DNA of 64,000 nucleotides from Manduca sexta. Lineage: Eukaryota; Arthropoda; Insecta; Lepidoptera; Sphingidae. Under the pieces are notes generated by a model, which searched no databases, was not told the origin of the DNA, and saw only the letters and a list, made by a program, of their open reading frames with translations. This document shows, one piece after another, positions 21,801-34,061 of this stretch. Numbering within the stretch: the first letter of the stretch is position 1; every line of letters starts with the position of its first letter. The stretch is from positions 3,330,727 to 3,394,726 of the forward strand of contig NC_051123.1 in assembly GCF_014839805.1 (NCBI RefSeq), given 5' to 3'. The position numbers were made by a program, and so were the translations under genes.

Positions 21801-22968
21801 AAAGCTAAATTAAAATCATAGGAGCTGAATAAACCATACGAACTTTTACTTTCTAGAGCACATGTTTTCGGTTATTATTATAGTCCAGAAATTATTTTTC
21901 ATGTCATAATATGTTGCATATATGATTGTAACCTTGTTTAATAAACAAATAAATAAACTAAAACCCAAAACGTAAAACCCGACAAAATACGTTTACGTCG
22001 AGAATATTTTATCAAACGCAATTGTCCTTCATCTACGCGGTTTAGTTAATTTAGGACGATACGGGGTAATGAGCGAACACCCTGCCAGTTAGAAGGGTCG
22101 GACCACGCATGGCCTACATACGAATTGCAATTCTAGCTTCGTATCGTTTGGCTTGGAAGGGTCTAAGGATTGGAGTGATAGCGTAGAAACTTATATCTTG
22201 AGAACTCAGTATTTTATACATTTGATTGTACTAGAAATAAAAAGATAATTCGAAAGAGAACTAAATTTCAGGCTGGGCAAAGTGATGTTGGGTTTTCAGG
22301 TCGGTTTTATCTCGGAAAAGAAAAGGTGGACGTGATTTAAAATTGATATTGTTACCTCTCGGATTAACATATAATAATAATCCCTTAGAAATCTATATAA
22401 AGTTTCAAAGTATGTGAAAAGTGTCAAATCGTGCCAAACCAAAATGGTGGAGCGAGACCGTATATGTCTCAGTAGTGAGAGCGGGCCTGTTCCCAGCATT
22501 AGGATACTACATTCAATATATTACGGGTTTATTAATAATATTATACCTGGACATTAATAAAAACATCATTATTTATATGTAAATGCCACGCGAGGTCAAA
22601 GCCCCCAGAATACCTTCCTGAATGCAATTTAGCTCGCAATATTAGAGCGCACTTAATCGCCCTGCGGGTGTCTGACAAACTTTGGCGATCCGTTACCAAT
22701 TAAATTGATTAGGGGACATACGCTAATGGCTCTGGATACGACCCTGTAATGCCTGCATGATTTTGGATTCTTTGTCACTTGGACCTTGGATATTATAGAA
22801 TTCGTTGTTTTATTTATGGGATATTGTATGAGATAAATACCACATTGTTTAATAAGGACGAAAGAACAAATTCATTGGTAAAATAGTACTTTTTTTAGTA
22901 GTGAAATAAGCGCTGATATGTTGGCATTCATCAAACTTTAAAAACTAATGCATTCGATACGTATGTAT
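21801..22968. other. No gene or clear repeat recognised
   Basis: AT-rich DNA with two GC-richer patches (22050-22170 and 22590-22745) that match no other sequence in the window. These could be conserved non-coding DNA, but nothing here proves it. Confidence 0.4.
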
Positions 22969-23160
22969 CTTTTTTATTGCTTTGAATAACGCGACGAGCT
23001 TGCCCTTTGCCTAATTGTAAGCGATACGACGGCCCATAAACAGTAGAAACACCATCCAACACCTTGAATTACAAAGTATTGTTTGGTATTTCACTGCGCT
23101 AGCTATCCTAAGACTTGGGATGTAAAGTCTTATGTCTAGTAGTTACATTGGCTACAAAGT
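22969..23160 (+). mobile_element. SINE-like family C
   Basis: TTTTTTATTGCTTTGAATAA, GACGAGCTTGCC, GTAAGCGATACGACGGCCCA, AGTAGAAACACCATCCAAC, TACAAAGTATTGTTTGGTAT and GATGTAAAGTCTTATG are shared with five or more copies in the window. Confidence 0.75.
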
Positions 23161-23317
23161 AAAATATCAGTTCCATTCTTTTTCGACTTTTAACCCCATT
23201 TAACCCATTTGATCACCACCCTCCACCATGGCATACTTAGTATATAATAATGCCTTGCACTGCACATGCTATCAAAGAGGATCCCTGCGTTCTTTGACTG
23301 TTGCCAGGTTTTTGTTG

Positions 23318-23512
23318 GCCTTTTTTGCTTTGAATGACGAGACGAGCTTGCCGTTCGCCTGATGGTAAGCGATACGACCGCCCATAATCAATAGAAACAC
23401 CATCCAATGCCTTGAATTATAAAGTATTGTTTGGTATTCCACTGCGCACGCCATCAAGAGTCATGATGTTAAGTCTTATTAGGTCCAATAATTACACTGC
23501 CTGTGTTGGATG
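23318..23512 (+). mobile_element. SINE-like family C, second nearby copy
   Basis: Same block order as 22969-23160, with a better preserved GAATGACGAGACGAGCTTGC start. It sits about 160 bp downstream in the same direction. Confidence 0.75.
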
Positions 23513-24164
23513 ATAAAATGTCAGTATTCATTTATTTACTAGCATTTATAAAACAACACAGGAGCATAGGTAAGTTAAACTTTTGGTTAAACTTTTTACA
23601 AAATTCATAATATTTTGTTCATATAAAATTGTGTCATAAACCTCAAAAAACTTTAAAATTAACTGCACGTATGATGTAATTCGTATTAAATGCTTGCATG
23701 ATATTAATGAATGAATAAATAAAAAAAAACCCCTAAACGAAAATTCTCAATATTTCGTTTGAATCATTTTTCATAAATATTCAAACGAGACCACAGGTGA
23801 AAACAACTTGAAAATAATGTAATCTGAAATTAAAACCGCGTTTAAAAATAGTTTAAAATGGTCGTTTCCATCACGAATAAATTAAATGTCGGCGACATCA
23901 AAGGTAGGTGAGATCAAAGGGAGGTTAAATAAAAAACATTTTTCAATGCTCTACTTTTCATTTTTCAAATCAAAAGATCATGTTTTTAATTCCATGCGTG
24001 TGTGACAATATAAATTAGAGGTTTTTCAGTGGAAGGTATATTTTTGTAAGTGGGGTAGATAGGGATGCAAAGTTAGATAGAGTTGAAATTAATACCGTGA
24101 TTATTTAAGAGATGGATAATATCATGATAATGAATTATAAATGGACGTATTCACTCGGGGTAAA

Positions 24165-24376
24165 ATTCTACCGGATAGCAACCACTGTGCACAAGGTGAT
24201 AAAACCCGCCATAGTGGCTTAACTGTGTCGCGTTTCAAGATCAGCCCGTGTAGGTATATCCGGTTTCAACAGGCCGGCATGATTGTGTCGACTGCCAAGG
24301 GGTAATCATCTCTCGTCAGTTGACATTCTATTGGACCACACTCCACTTACCAGCAGGTACAATTTGCTGTGGTCGG
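24165..24376 (-). mobile_element. SINE-like family F, minus strand
   Basis: GATAGCAACCACTGTGCACA, AACCCGCCATAGTGGC, AACAGGCCGGCATGATTGTG, CTATTGGACCACACTCCACT and TTACCAGCAGGTAC are in reverse order of the plus-strand copies. Confidence 0.75.
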
Positions 24377-25554
24377 ATAAAACAAAAACTGTTAGTTAAA
24401 GCTTGATCATTGTCGAATTTTTACAAATAAATATTTATCTGATAGACGTAGCGAGTACTTTTAAAAAGAAATGTAGAGACATGAAAGAGGTTCTTCGAAA
24501 GGTTTTTAGGAAGCGGAATAATCTCATGCAATAAGAATTGTGTAGTAGTGTGTGTGTAGAAATCTTCAAAAAAGAGAAATATAGGAATTGGTAAATGAAG
24601 ATTTTAGGAAAAATTACCCTTACTTTAAAAAAATTTGACTAACAGATTTTTATAGACGTTATTACTTAATGGAAAGCAAAATCCAATAATAGCACTAATC
24701 AACGTAACAGTAAAACTAATAAATCGTTTCGATATTGAAACAATAATGCCTCGGTCGACGTGGCCCATTCATGCTGATAAAATACACCGCCTCCACTGAA
24801 AGAATGTTTCAAAACTATTTCCAAAGTAATAAAACGTGGCGTCGCATTTTTAACCACTTACTGGGTTTATTGTCCCAACTCCATGCAAAGTTTGTCACGC
24901 CAAAAGTTAGTTGAAAGTACATAGGATAGATTTTATCGTAAAGAACAGTTTGTAAAGCTTTATACACGCTGACGGGCAGGACGCTATGGGTGTAGCACGC
25001 TACTAGCATAGCATGCATAAGGTTGTCTCGCTCGCGCACTCACACTGTGATTGTGGTGACGTCAGGACTTACGTTATGTTTACCATTTACTACAGATTTT
25101 GAATGTTTATAATTCGTGGAATTTTGTTTATATTTGTCGATTTTTTTTCAATGACAGATTTATTTATGATTTATATAATATAATTATTACTTTTAAAAAT
25201 AATCTGCGGAATTATCAAATAATTGACAGCTATCATATAATTTAACACGATCTTGACACAGTGAGCCTTATACAACTTCAAGATATTAAGTTAAATCACG
25301 CAATGGCTAAATATAATATTTTAATTCATAATTATTGTGGCAGCACGAATAACATTAACAAAAACACCGAAGTTTTAAAACACGCTAGTGACATAATTAT
25401 TAAAATGTATTTTTGGTGGAAATTAATTTCCTGTTTCCATGAAACGTATTTACTAAGTCAATGAAGTGATATACAATAAATCTACAATACGAAATCTGAA
25501 AAAAGAGGAAAAGTGGGACAAAAAGTAAATTGATAATTAGCTGGTGGTTGGATT

Positions 25555-25775
25555 TAATATTTTATATCCGCCTGGATAACGACCACCGTGCTTAACGAAT
25601 CAAAATCGTCCATAGAGGCCCACGTAAGTGTGGCGCGTTCCGGGATCAGCCTATATATCCGGTACTAAAAGGCCGGCATAATTGTGTCGACTGCCAAGGG
25701 GTAATCATCTCTAAATTCTATTGGATACTTACCATCAGATGCCGTAGGGTCACTTTGTCGTATCCGTATATAAAA
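25555..25775 (-). mobile_element. SINE-like family F, minus strand
   Basis: ATTTTATATCCGCCTGGATA, AGGCCCACGTAAGTGTGGCG, AAAAGGCCGGCATAATTGTG and CTTACCATCAGATGC are present. About 15 bp of the TCGACTGACGAG block are missing. Confidence 0.75.
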
Positions 25776-26283
25776 AAGACTCTGAAAAAACGTTGTAATA
25801 TTTTGACATTCGGACTACCTCATTATTAGTTTAATTGCAATTTTGTACCACGCTATACAAAAAACAGAAATTCTGAAATACGGTAACGATAAACTCTAAA
25901 ATATGTTTCCAAAGAAAATAAACAAGCCAACTTCGGAATTAGTATCGGCTGTACAAAAAAAGTCTGACCCTGTATTTATTCACAATGTCCCTGTCAATTA
26001 TAAGTCGTAAAAATTCCAGGGAACTTCCTAAAAGTCAAAGAGCGAAGTAATTAGTAACAAGAAGTTGCTACTCGTTAGAAGTTATTCCCTTTGATTGTGT
26101 GCTATTTTATGGGTCAATAAAGAACGGAAAGGAACAGCCAAATTATGGTAAAATAACTCGTGAAGACTTAACTTTAGTGATGCAAAATAATTAAAAGACG
26201 CTCAATTTGTGGTTTGTTTTGAATAAATTGGCTTTTCAGATTTAAATTGGTTTAGAATAGTAATTGAGTGCTATATTTAAATA

Positions 26284-26983
26284 CTAGCTTCCGCTCGCAG
26301 CTTCGCCCGCGTGGATTTCGGACTTCAAAAATGGAGCCGGTCGCGAACGTTCGAGAATGTTCGTTTTACGAAGCTACTCACTATGTGATTCGCTAGCCTC
26401 TAGGTGCCAAGCAAGCCGCCTGCCTGTGCGTTCGCGACCTTATATATATACAAAAATAATCCTTATAGCATGATTCAGTATTCACGCATGATGGCTTATT
26501 ATTAGCGTATTTCATGTATAACTTTGGTGTTTCTATACCGATTTCTACGATTCTTTTTTATGGAATATTTAATAATGTTAACTTTTTTAATTAGGGATGA
26601 CTGAGAGTGTTATAAACGTAAGAGTAGACAAATATAATGAGAAAGCTTCGAACTGCCAAGCTATAGGGAGTTACACGTGTTATTGTGAGTCAACCATAAA
26701 AGATAGACATATGCTGTCGTGGGATATTTTTTACATAATTTTAAGGAGAACATTTCCGTCATACATGATTTCTGTGTAGCTTTAACCATTAAGATTGCAC
26801 ACGCGACGGAAGCTTAAAAATGGAGTAACTTCTCCCGTTTTCCCAACATTTCCCTTTACTGCTCTGCTCCTATTAATTGTAGCGTGATGAAAAGTATACT
26901 ATAACCAGCACAGGAGTATGACAAATAATTGTACCAAGTTTCGTTAAAATCCGTCGAGTAGTTTTTGTTTCTATAACGGTTAT

Positions 26984-27028
<45 letters not shown>

Positions 27029-27171
27029 AAGACAGACAGACAGACAGACAAAAATTTTACTAATTGCATTTTTGGCATCAGTATCGATCCCTAATCACCC
27101 CCTGATAATTATTTTGGAAATATATTTCATGTACAGAATTGACCTCTCTACAGATTTATTATAAGTATAGA
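26284..27171 (-). mobile_element. Helitron-like element, 888 bp, complete ends
   Basis: On the minus strand it begins TCTATACTTATAATAAATCT after an A and ends with GCGGGCGAAGCTGCG, spacer, and CTAG before T. The interior has a GACA microsatellite and the ATCCGTCGAGTAGTTTTTG block. The AT-rich inner part (26440-26800) shows no recognised coding. Confidence 0.8.
26985..27051. repeat. (CAGA)n microsatellite
   Basis: About 16 tetranucleotide units with one interruption (CAGAAAGA), inside the Helitron-like element. The same position carries short CAGA runs in related elements (for example 59027-59050). Confidence 0.95.
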
Positions 27172-27337
27172 TTACGGTATAGGTTATTAGGTGTTATCGC
27201 CTTACATGGTAGGTAGTCAAATTATAGAGATTTAATCACGGCTTTCCAAAAGTGAAGATAAAAAGGTGGAAAAGAAAATTAGGTTAATTATAAAAATATT
27301 TATTGATAACGTCGTCTGACTTCAGGATCTTCAATTG

Positions 27338-27565
27338 ATTGTAGAACCCTTAGATGGCAGATGGGGCAAAAAAGTTCTCGAATAGAGACCACGTACTGGT
27401 AAGCGCAGCGTTGGACATCTACCTGCAAGATAGACAGATGAATTGATAAAAGTCGCAGGAATACGCTGAACGCAGGCCGCTTACGACAGGTCTGTCTGGA
27501 AATCTTTGGGGGAGGCCTATGTTCAGCAGTGGACTTTATGTGGCTGATGATGACGATGATGCAGA
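27338..27565 (+). pseudogene. RTE-type LINE 3' end, broken coding
   Basis: Conceptual translation gives the C-terminal tail of an RTE-clade reverse transcriptase (…AAYDRSVWKSLGEAYVQQWT...) with in-frame stops where tryptophan codons are expected. It is followed by GGCTGATGATGACGATGATG, the GAT-rich 3' end of such LINEs. The endonuclease and most of the reverse transcriptase domain are absent, as in a typical 5'-truncated dead copy. Three or more similar tails occur in the window. Confidence 0.7.
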
Positions 27566-28700
27566 ATCCTATAACTACAAATAGCTTATTTCCACTTTGA
27601 TCAGCGTAATTGAAAATCTGATTTAGAAAAATTTTAGCCCAACACTAAAAAGTGTTACTAAAGGTATCATCAACGAAAACATAAATATTTAAAAAAAGAC
27701 AGCATAAAGTATAATTCTATCTATTCATCAAGGCACGTCAAACTTGCAATAGGTATGTATGTACAAATTCGGCCGTCAAGGTTGATTGATTGATGAGGTT
27801 GTTGCGGCCTCCCCTTTGTCCCAAAAACTTTTTGTTTACAGGACACTGGCGAGGGGAATTTAGAAAGTTTCGTACTGTTGTCAGATGAGTCGAGTTGGTG
27901 AACGTATCGTCTTATTTTGGAGTTTGTTTTCGTGTTTGCTGTGTGGTATTTGCTCAGTCGTTCCATTCTTCTCAGTATCTATAAAATATTCAGCTATTTA
28001 CAAAAAAATCATATGACTTTCTTATAGTCTCCAAATAGTCATTCCAAAATTTTCTTTTAGCTTTACTAGTGGTTATATAATACCAAGAATACCCTTTACC
28101 AACCGATAATTCCAGTTCTTAAGCCAAAAACTCTTACTTGACATCGGATTAACATCAAAGCAAACATACCAAAAGTTACGTCGCCAACGTCCAGCCCAAG
28201 TCTGAACTCAAATGTTATAAATCAGACGAGACGCTCATTGCACCTGAGTTGAACACAAAATACATATTCCATAATTCATGAACGTTAGTAGTAAGGCAAC
28301 GCAAGACGTTCAAATAAAATAACGGTAATATCTCAAGGGAACCAAGATGGCTGCCAACTTTGTCTTTAATAAAATTATAGGAAGCCTGTATCGGATATCA
28401 GGTTATTGAAATTGGCAAGACACTACGGTTGAATTGAGTTTTTATTAAGACTGCTATGCTGTAATATAATGGAACAACCAAGTTACTTCTTGTGTAAATA
28501 ATTTCAAGTTTACCGTTACTTATGAATTTGTAACTCTTTTTGGGAATAAGTTATAATGGTGGGAAAATATTTTATAATTTCCAACACTTTGTTTCGGTTC
28601 AGGATGTGGTTTGAAGTTATGGAAGCTTCGAGAGTTTGTATAATGTTAATTTGCAATTCTTTTTAGGGTCATTATTTATTTAAGAGGACGTAAATTTGTC

Positions 28701-29036
28701 GTCGATAGCCTAGTTGGGTGTGGAACGGACTGCCGAGACGAATGTCCGCAGGTTCAAATCCCAAGGGCACACACCTCTGACTTTTCTAAAAAAAAAACAT
28801 GTGTGTATTCTTTGTGAATTTATCGTTTGCTTTAACGGTGAAGGAAAACATCGTGAGGAAACCTGCACATCTGAGAAGTTCTCTATAGGAATTTCGAAGG
28901 TGTGTGAAGTCTACCAATCCGCACTAGGCCAGCGTGGTGGACTAAGGCCTAATCCCTCTCAGTCGTAGAGGAGGTCCATGCTCAGCAGTGGGCAAGTATA
29001 TAATACAGGGCTGATATTATTATTATTATTATTATA
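28701..29036 (+). mobile_element. tRNA-headed SINE (family A), full length
   Basis: The head GATAGCCTAGTTGGGTGTGG (A-box-like) and GCAGGTTCAAATCCCAAG (B box) are followed by TTTAACGGTGAAGGAAAACA, GCCAGCGTGGTGGACTAAGG, CTCAGCAGTGGGCAAG and an ATT microsatellite end. The head is a tRNA-like RNA polymerase III promoter, not a functional tRNA gene. Confidence 0.85.
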
Positions 29037-31039
29037 AAGTTGCTGTAACCTGTTACTTATTGCGGCTAGTTCATGACTCACATGAGTCTAATAGTAATAA
29101 CTACTTACATTGAATTTGATAGTTGATTTTGGTTTCGATTTGCGGTTTTCGAATTCGAGTTTTCTTAGTACTGATTTCCATTAGATAACACGTCATTACA
29201 CTATTTTACATTATTGATAGCAAAGTGTTAAAAATGTTGTAAATGTGGAACATTTGAACAATTTTATATTTAAATTGACTTAAAACAAATAATTCTCTCG
29301 TGTCCCGAGAGATGTCGCTAAAGTAAATTTTTGGTATACCAAAAACTGATAACTTTTATTCTACAAGTCTTCAGGGCTAATACGTGCCTAAATCAACTTT
29401 ACGTCACGCAACCCTTCTCTATATTCGCATAAAAAGTTCTAAAAAGGGTTTACTTTATTTCTTGGTTCAGTGAGATCTGCCTTGAAGAATAATTCAAACA
29501 AAATTGTTAGTTTAGTCCTGAGGCCTGAGCCTATACCTAAATATTTCTTGAATTTAAGAGTTCTAAATTCGAATGTGGAGAATCTCCAATAAGTGTATAT
29601 TTTTAAATAGTATACATAAGAACTGTTTACAGGTATTTTTTAATCGAATTTGTTTTTTAATCCTATAACTGGCTGTATAACTATTATACAATTAAAATTA
29701 TAAGCCAAGAAGTTAGAGATAGCGAGTGCGCTAGATTGAGTAACATATTTTGATTTACTTGCGATTACGTCTCTCAAAATTTTTGACATCAGTAGAGAGA
29801 GTGATTGTAAAACTAAGTCAAACGCAATTTGCAAGTAAGAGTGTAGCACACGGAGTTATAGCAAAACGCACTCTAATTTATCAAAAGGTTGATAGTTAAA
29901 ATCTATCGTCTTTTCTAAAACTATAAAATTCCATTAAAACACTTTAAACCAATGAAATTCCCAACTCCAATTCTATTTCCAGGTGGTTCACGCATTCGGC
30001 CCTCTTGGCCTCTTATTTATGTGAGGGAAAAACTACGTTCCCTCGACGTTTGCAACATTAGTGGTGATTTAGAGGCAGCATTAATCAAAAAGGCATAGCT
30101 CCCCTGGCCCTCATGAATGATGCAACGGTACCTTTATTAAAGAGTTGATTTCTTAGAAACATTAATAACGCCTAATTCATATTTGTCATTGGGACTCATG
30201 TCATTTAAAAAATGGGTTCCTATTTATCAACTTACAGTCTTACTTATAAACTCGTTTTATGTTTTAATCAGTTGCTTTGCCACTGATTACTATAACACTA
30301 CTTATTTTGTGTTAGCGTTAAGAAGTGGTTAAGCATGAAATGGTGATTAAATGTTTACGAACAGACTAGTCAAGACGTAACTAAGCATAGCATTGAGAAT
30401 TTTTTTAAGTAAGAAGTAAGTAGACTGTGAATGTATATAGAGAAATGGTAGACAGAGGTGAGAACAGTGCACCTTCACCATCGTTATTACCAAACGATGA
30501 GTAGTGTTATAAGCGAGCGTATTAATAAATAGTGCTGATAAATAAATACAAAACAAAAACGTAATCAATAATGCTGACATTCGAAACCCACTTGGGTAAG
30601 CAATACTTTTGTGGGTCTGTTTGTCTTTAATCAACAAAGAGTGATTGGCTAGGAGAGATCGATCGAGACAGTGTTTTTATAGACGAGTTGGGCCCATTAA
30701 TAAGAAAAATATATTTTCATTTCGATTTGATTAGTTGTTATAATATTACAAAATGATTCATGTTAGAAAAAATTCCAATTGGCACAAAATTATAATTCGT
30801 CTTTATTAATGAAGGAAATGAACCATAGATTTCAAAGGTCAGTGAGATTTGATGCCCAGACCAAGCAAATAAAATTTACGTAAATGAGAAGAAGAAGCAT
30901 GTTTAGCTCAAATAAAAATAGATAGATTTTGACTTTGATTAACTCTTCAAGTACACTTCAAAAATTATCCAGGGGAAGATCTCCCGCAGTCAGAACCGCG
31001 ATTAAAAACTACTAAACAAAATAAAAGGAAATCCCAAGC
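29037..31039. other. No gene seen; possible conserved patch at 29985-30150
   Basis: AT-rich DNA without recognised repeats. The stretch 29985-30150 is GC-richer and matches no repeat in the window. An open frame of 96 codons at 30347-30637 (minus) has no recognised domain. Confidence 0.35.
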
Positions 31040-31047
31040 GGCCAACG
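31040..31047. repeat. Target-site duplication, left
   Basis: GGCCAACG, repeated exactly at 32873-32880 beside the other end of the inverted-repeat element. Confidence 0.8.
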
Positions 31048-32872
31048 GCTCGGCACCCACTGGTCCCCTGAAATTCGTACCCTGTGCCCACTCGTCCCCT
31101 GTAATATTTTTAGTGCCTACTGGTCCCCTCCTATAGAGTATTTTTTTGTTTTAAGCTCTTTAACTGTGGTACAATCGCGTGCTAAAGGCATAAATAAAAT
31201 TCATTAAATTTATATAAGTATCACATTTATTACGACTATCGAGCTGTGTTGTTACACCTCTGTCTGCCCCTGAAAAGGGGAAAAGGTGTGATGCTACATA
31301 TATATGTGTGTATGTAAGCAGAAAAGTCAACTAAACCCAACGCAAAAACACAATTAATATGTTTTCCGCGTGGTAGGACTATCGTGCTAAAATTTTACGC
31401 CTCTGCCTACCCCTGAAAATGAGGAAAAGGTGTTATGCTATATATAAGTATGTAAGAAATAGACTCGACCAAACCTAAAGCAAAAACATAACTGATATGT
31501 TTCGCTAGCGACACGCCTATTGCGCTGAGGTGTTACCCCTGTGCCTACCCCTGAAAAGGAGAAAAGGTCTGATGCTAGTTATATATAGCATCACACCTTT
31601 ATATATATACGTATGTATGCAAGAAGTAGCCTCAACCAAAACCTAATACCAAAACACAACTAATGTATTTCGCACGCAATACGACTATCGTGACGAAAAT
31701 TGACGCCTCTGCCTACCCCTGACACGGGGAAAAGGTGTTATGCTATATGTATAAGTATATAAGAAATACATTCAACCAAACCCAACGCAAAAACATTTCA
31801 AAAATGTCACAAGAAAGCAAAATTCGCGATATCATTCACTTGAACATAATTATTCTAGTTTTTTTAGTTTTAAAACCAAACTCCTGGAGCAATTTTGAAA
31901 ATAAAATCTATGGGAGCAATCTGGAGGTATATATACTCTTTCGAATAAAAGAATTTTCCAAATCGGTCCATAAATGAGCGTTTTCTGAGGTACCAAACAT
32001 AAAATAAAAATTTATAGAAATGTCGTGATGCAAAACATACAGAAAAATCAAGGCGCGGACATGCCACAGACATGACGCGCACCCTATTATAAACATACAA
32101 AAAGGACGGGGCACCGTCGCGTGCGCCGATGTACGGGATCCCGTGCGGGCGGGGTGGGGCGCGAGTGCTGGCATTCGCGCGTCGCTGTCACAAAAAACTA
32201 GCTACGTCCTTGAGTAGTTGCGAGGTGTTTAGAGAAGGAAGATCATTGTATATTAAGAATAAGTGAAAATGCGGGACGATTATGTATTCAACGTAAATTT
32301 TTTAGTTTAATTGAAAATCATCCAGTTCTCTATAATTATAACAGACCAGAGTATTACAATAACTCTCTGTATATTAGCGAGATACACCAGTGGTAAGACA
32401 TTTTCATCTTCGCAAAAAGACATGTTATCGTGTCAAATCCGACAGCTGAAAACCGCCGTCTCTTGCGGCGCCCAGCGTCACAACCGTGCCTCGTGTTTTC
32501 GATATTTTTAAAAATTACGACGGCGCCCCTTCCGTGCCATGTCTGCGCCCCAAGACCTTTTCTTGAGTGGCCCGCGCCTAACATTCGCGTGAACATAAGA
32601 AATCATTAAATAAACCGATCACTTAGGATTACCGGGGACGGTGGCCACTCACAGACGGTTATGCCTTTTACACAATCGTACATGCCTGTACTCGCTTATC
32701 ATGTTTCTTCGTGTGATTTTGATAACGACGACGAGGGACGAAAGGGTACCTTATAAATAAATTAATATTAACTGGTCTCCTATCAGGGGACGAATGGGCA
32801 CATGAATAGGTGACGAATCTACAACTTTTATTCTAGGGTACGAGTTTTAGGGGACGAGTGGGTCCGCACCCC
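31048..32872. mobile_element. Inverted-repeat DNA transposon, 1825 bp, 8-bp target duplication
   Basis: The ends are imperfect inverted repeats rich in CCCACTCGTCCCCT motifs: left GGCACCCACTGGTCCCCTGA and right GGGGACGAGTGGGTCCGC. The same motif recurs subterminally on both sides (31086-31135 and 32765-32800). Both sides are flanked by GGCCAACG. An 8-bp duplication is usual for hAT and a few other superfamilies, but the CAG start of hAT is not evident. No transposase is seen, so it is non-autonomous. It carries an internal tandem array (31230-31797) and two GC-rich patches (32100-32190 and 32450-32590). Confidence 0.75.
31230..31797. repeat. Four tandem units of about 145 bp built on a SINE tail
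   Basis: Units start near 31230, 31376, 31512 and 31681. Each has ..GACTATCG.., then CTCTGCCTACCCCTGAAAA and GGGGAAAAGGTGTGATGCTA, a TATA-rich part with GTATGTAAG, and CCAAACCCAACGCAAAAACA. The CTACCCCTGAAAAGGGG core is a hairpin and resembles the 3' tail of SINE family B. The third unit has a duplicated GCATCACACCTTT in reverse. Confidence 0.75.
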
Positions 32873-32880
32873 GGCCAACG
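32873..32880. repeat. Target-site duplication, right
   Basis: GGCCAACG, identical to 31040-31047. Confidence 0.8.
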
Positions 32881-33229
32881 CATCACAAACTTCAATACTC
32901 ATTTGGACGCGACCCAATTGTTTTAATAGAAATTTTATACACAAACTTTGGCCATGAGTATGCCAACGAAACTATTGCGTGCGAATTCGTTCCCGATTAT
33001 AATACCCGTTCCCGTTTCCCGAGTCACGTTGAAGTTTCCAATGTTTGTTCGTGGATTTGTTTGTGGAATAGTGCAACGTGAATCGAGTTTGTAATTTGGT
33101 GATTTTGGTATTGACTCTAAACTGTATCGTACTGAAATTAAGACACGTAAAATTTTGTGAATGGATAAATCTTTCTCCTTTGGAGTCAGTTTAAAAATAC
33201 CTCCAAGCAAAATTTTGGCCATGGCGGCC

Positions 33230-33585
33230 AATCTCAACGGAGATCAACTAGGTCTGAAGGAGATATTAAATTCACAAGTGTGTGAGCAACACAAGTACTC
33301 TCTCTATTCTTCGCTCTCATAGTTCGGTGAGACGAATATGTCACTGGACCGGGGACAGATCAGGCGTTAGAATCGTTAGTCAAAGGCGTTCCTTTACGTG
33401 CTTTCTGATGCCGGGGAAATCACACCGCCAACTTTATGACTCAGAGCTGCGTCTAAGTAATTTTTAAGATGAAAAAACCCAGTGACAATTATTTTGGCCC
33501 GATCCGGGATTCAAACCCAGGACCTCTGCGTGGTAATCGCACTAGTACTAAGTACTATTACAACTATGCGAGGCAGTCAATCTGT
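33230..33585 (-). mobile_element. SINE family B, long form, minus strand
   Basis: On the minus strand, CTGCCTCGCATAGTTG is followed by a B box (GGGTTTGAATCCCGGATCGG), ACTTAGACGCAGCTCTGAGT, GGCGGTGTGATTTCCCCGG and a 3' part with CACTTGTG and GATCTCCGTTGAGA. The same layout is at 61318-61705 (minus) and 45425-45760 (plus). Confidence 0.7.
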
Positions 33586-33986
33586 TACCAAATAGCCCGT
33601 AACTACTACCAAATAGAACAACCAAGAGCATCATTCTCGATTACTATTATAAAACTCTACATTAGTCGGACGATCAGTTTGACGACCAGTTGAGTGCACT
33701 GACTGCTCATTCTGAAAGCATCGCGAAGATCCGTGAGACTTTAAAATTTTTTGTAAGGCCGAAACATCGGGAGTCAGTGCCTGTTAATATCTGTAATGGA
33801 TTTGTTTGTTTCCCTACGAATGCTTTAAATTTCGGTGATCTTTGTATTGTTGAGACCAGGGTCAGTAGCGAAAATATCAAGAATTGTTGACTGGTTTTTG
33901 AAATGTTGTTCAAATTTGTTTTGAAATTTTTCGGCAGATATTTTTTTTTTGGTCTGGAACTGGCCATATTGTCATGGCGCATGCAG

Positions 33987-34050
33987 GCATGTATTCATAA
34001 ATTTTATTTAGCTAAGTACGGAACAATGCTAAGATAGTAAGTCTGTTTCT
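33987..34050. repeat. Fragment of the CCCCCTTATTCATA MITE
   Basis: TATTCATAAATTTTATTTAG, ACGGAACAATGCTAAGATAG and TAAGTCTGTTTCTTA match the left part of the spacer MITE (4117-4175). Confidence 0.55.
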
Positions 34051-34061
34051 TAGTGCTTATG

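Noticed and set aside
28701..28765. tRNA gene at the head of SINE family A
   Set aside because: A- and B-box motifs are present, but the sequence cannot form a normal tRNA cloverleaf with anticodon and acceptor stem, and it recurs with the same SINE body.
31230..31797. CRISPR-like array
   Set aside because: The units are contiguous tandem repeats of about 145 bp with diverged copies, not short identical repeats with unique spacers, and the host is a eukaryote.
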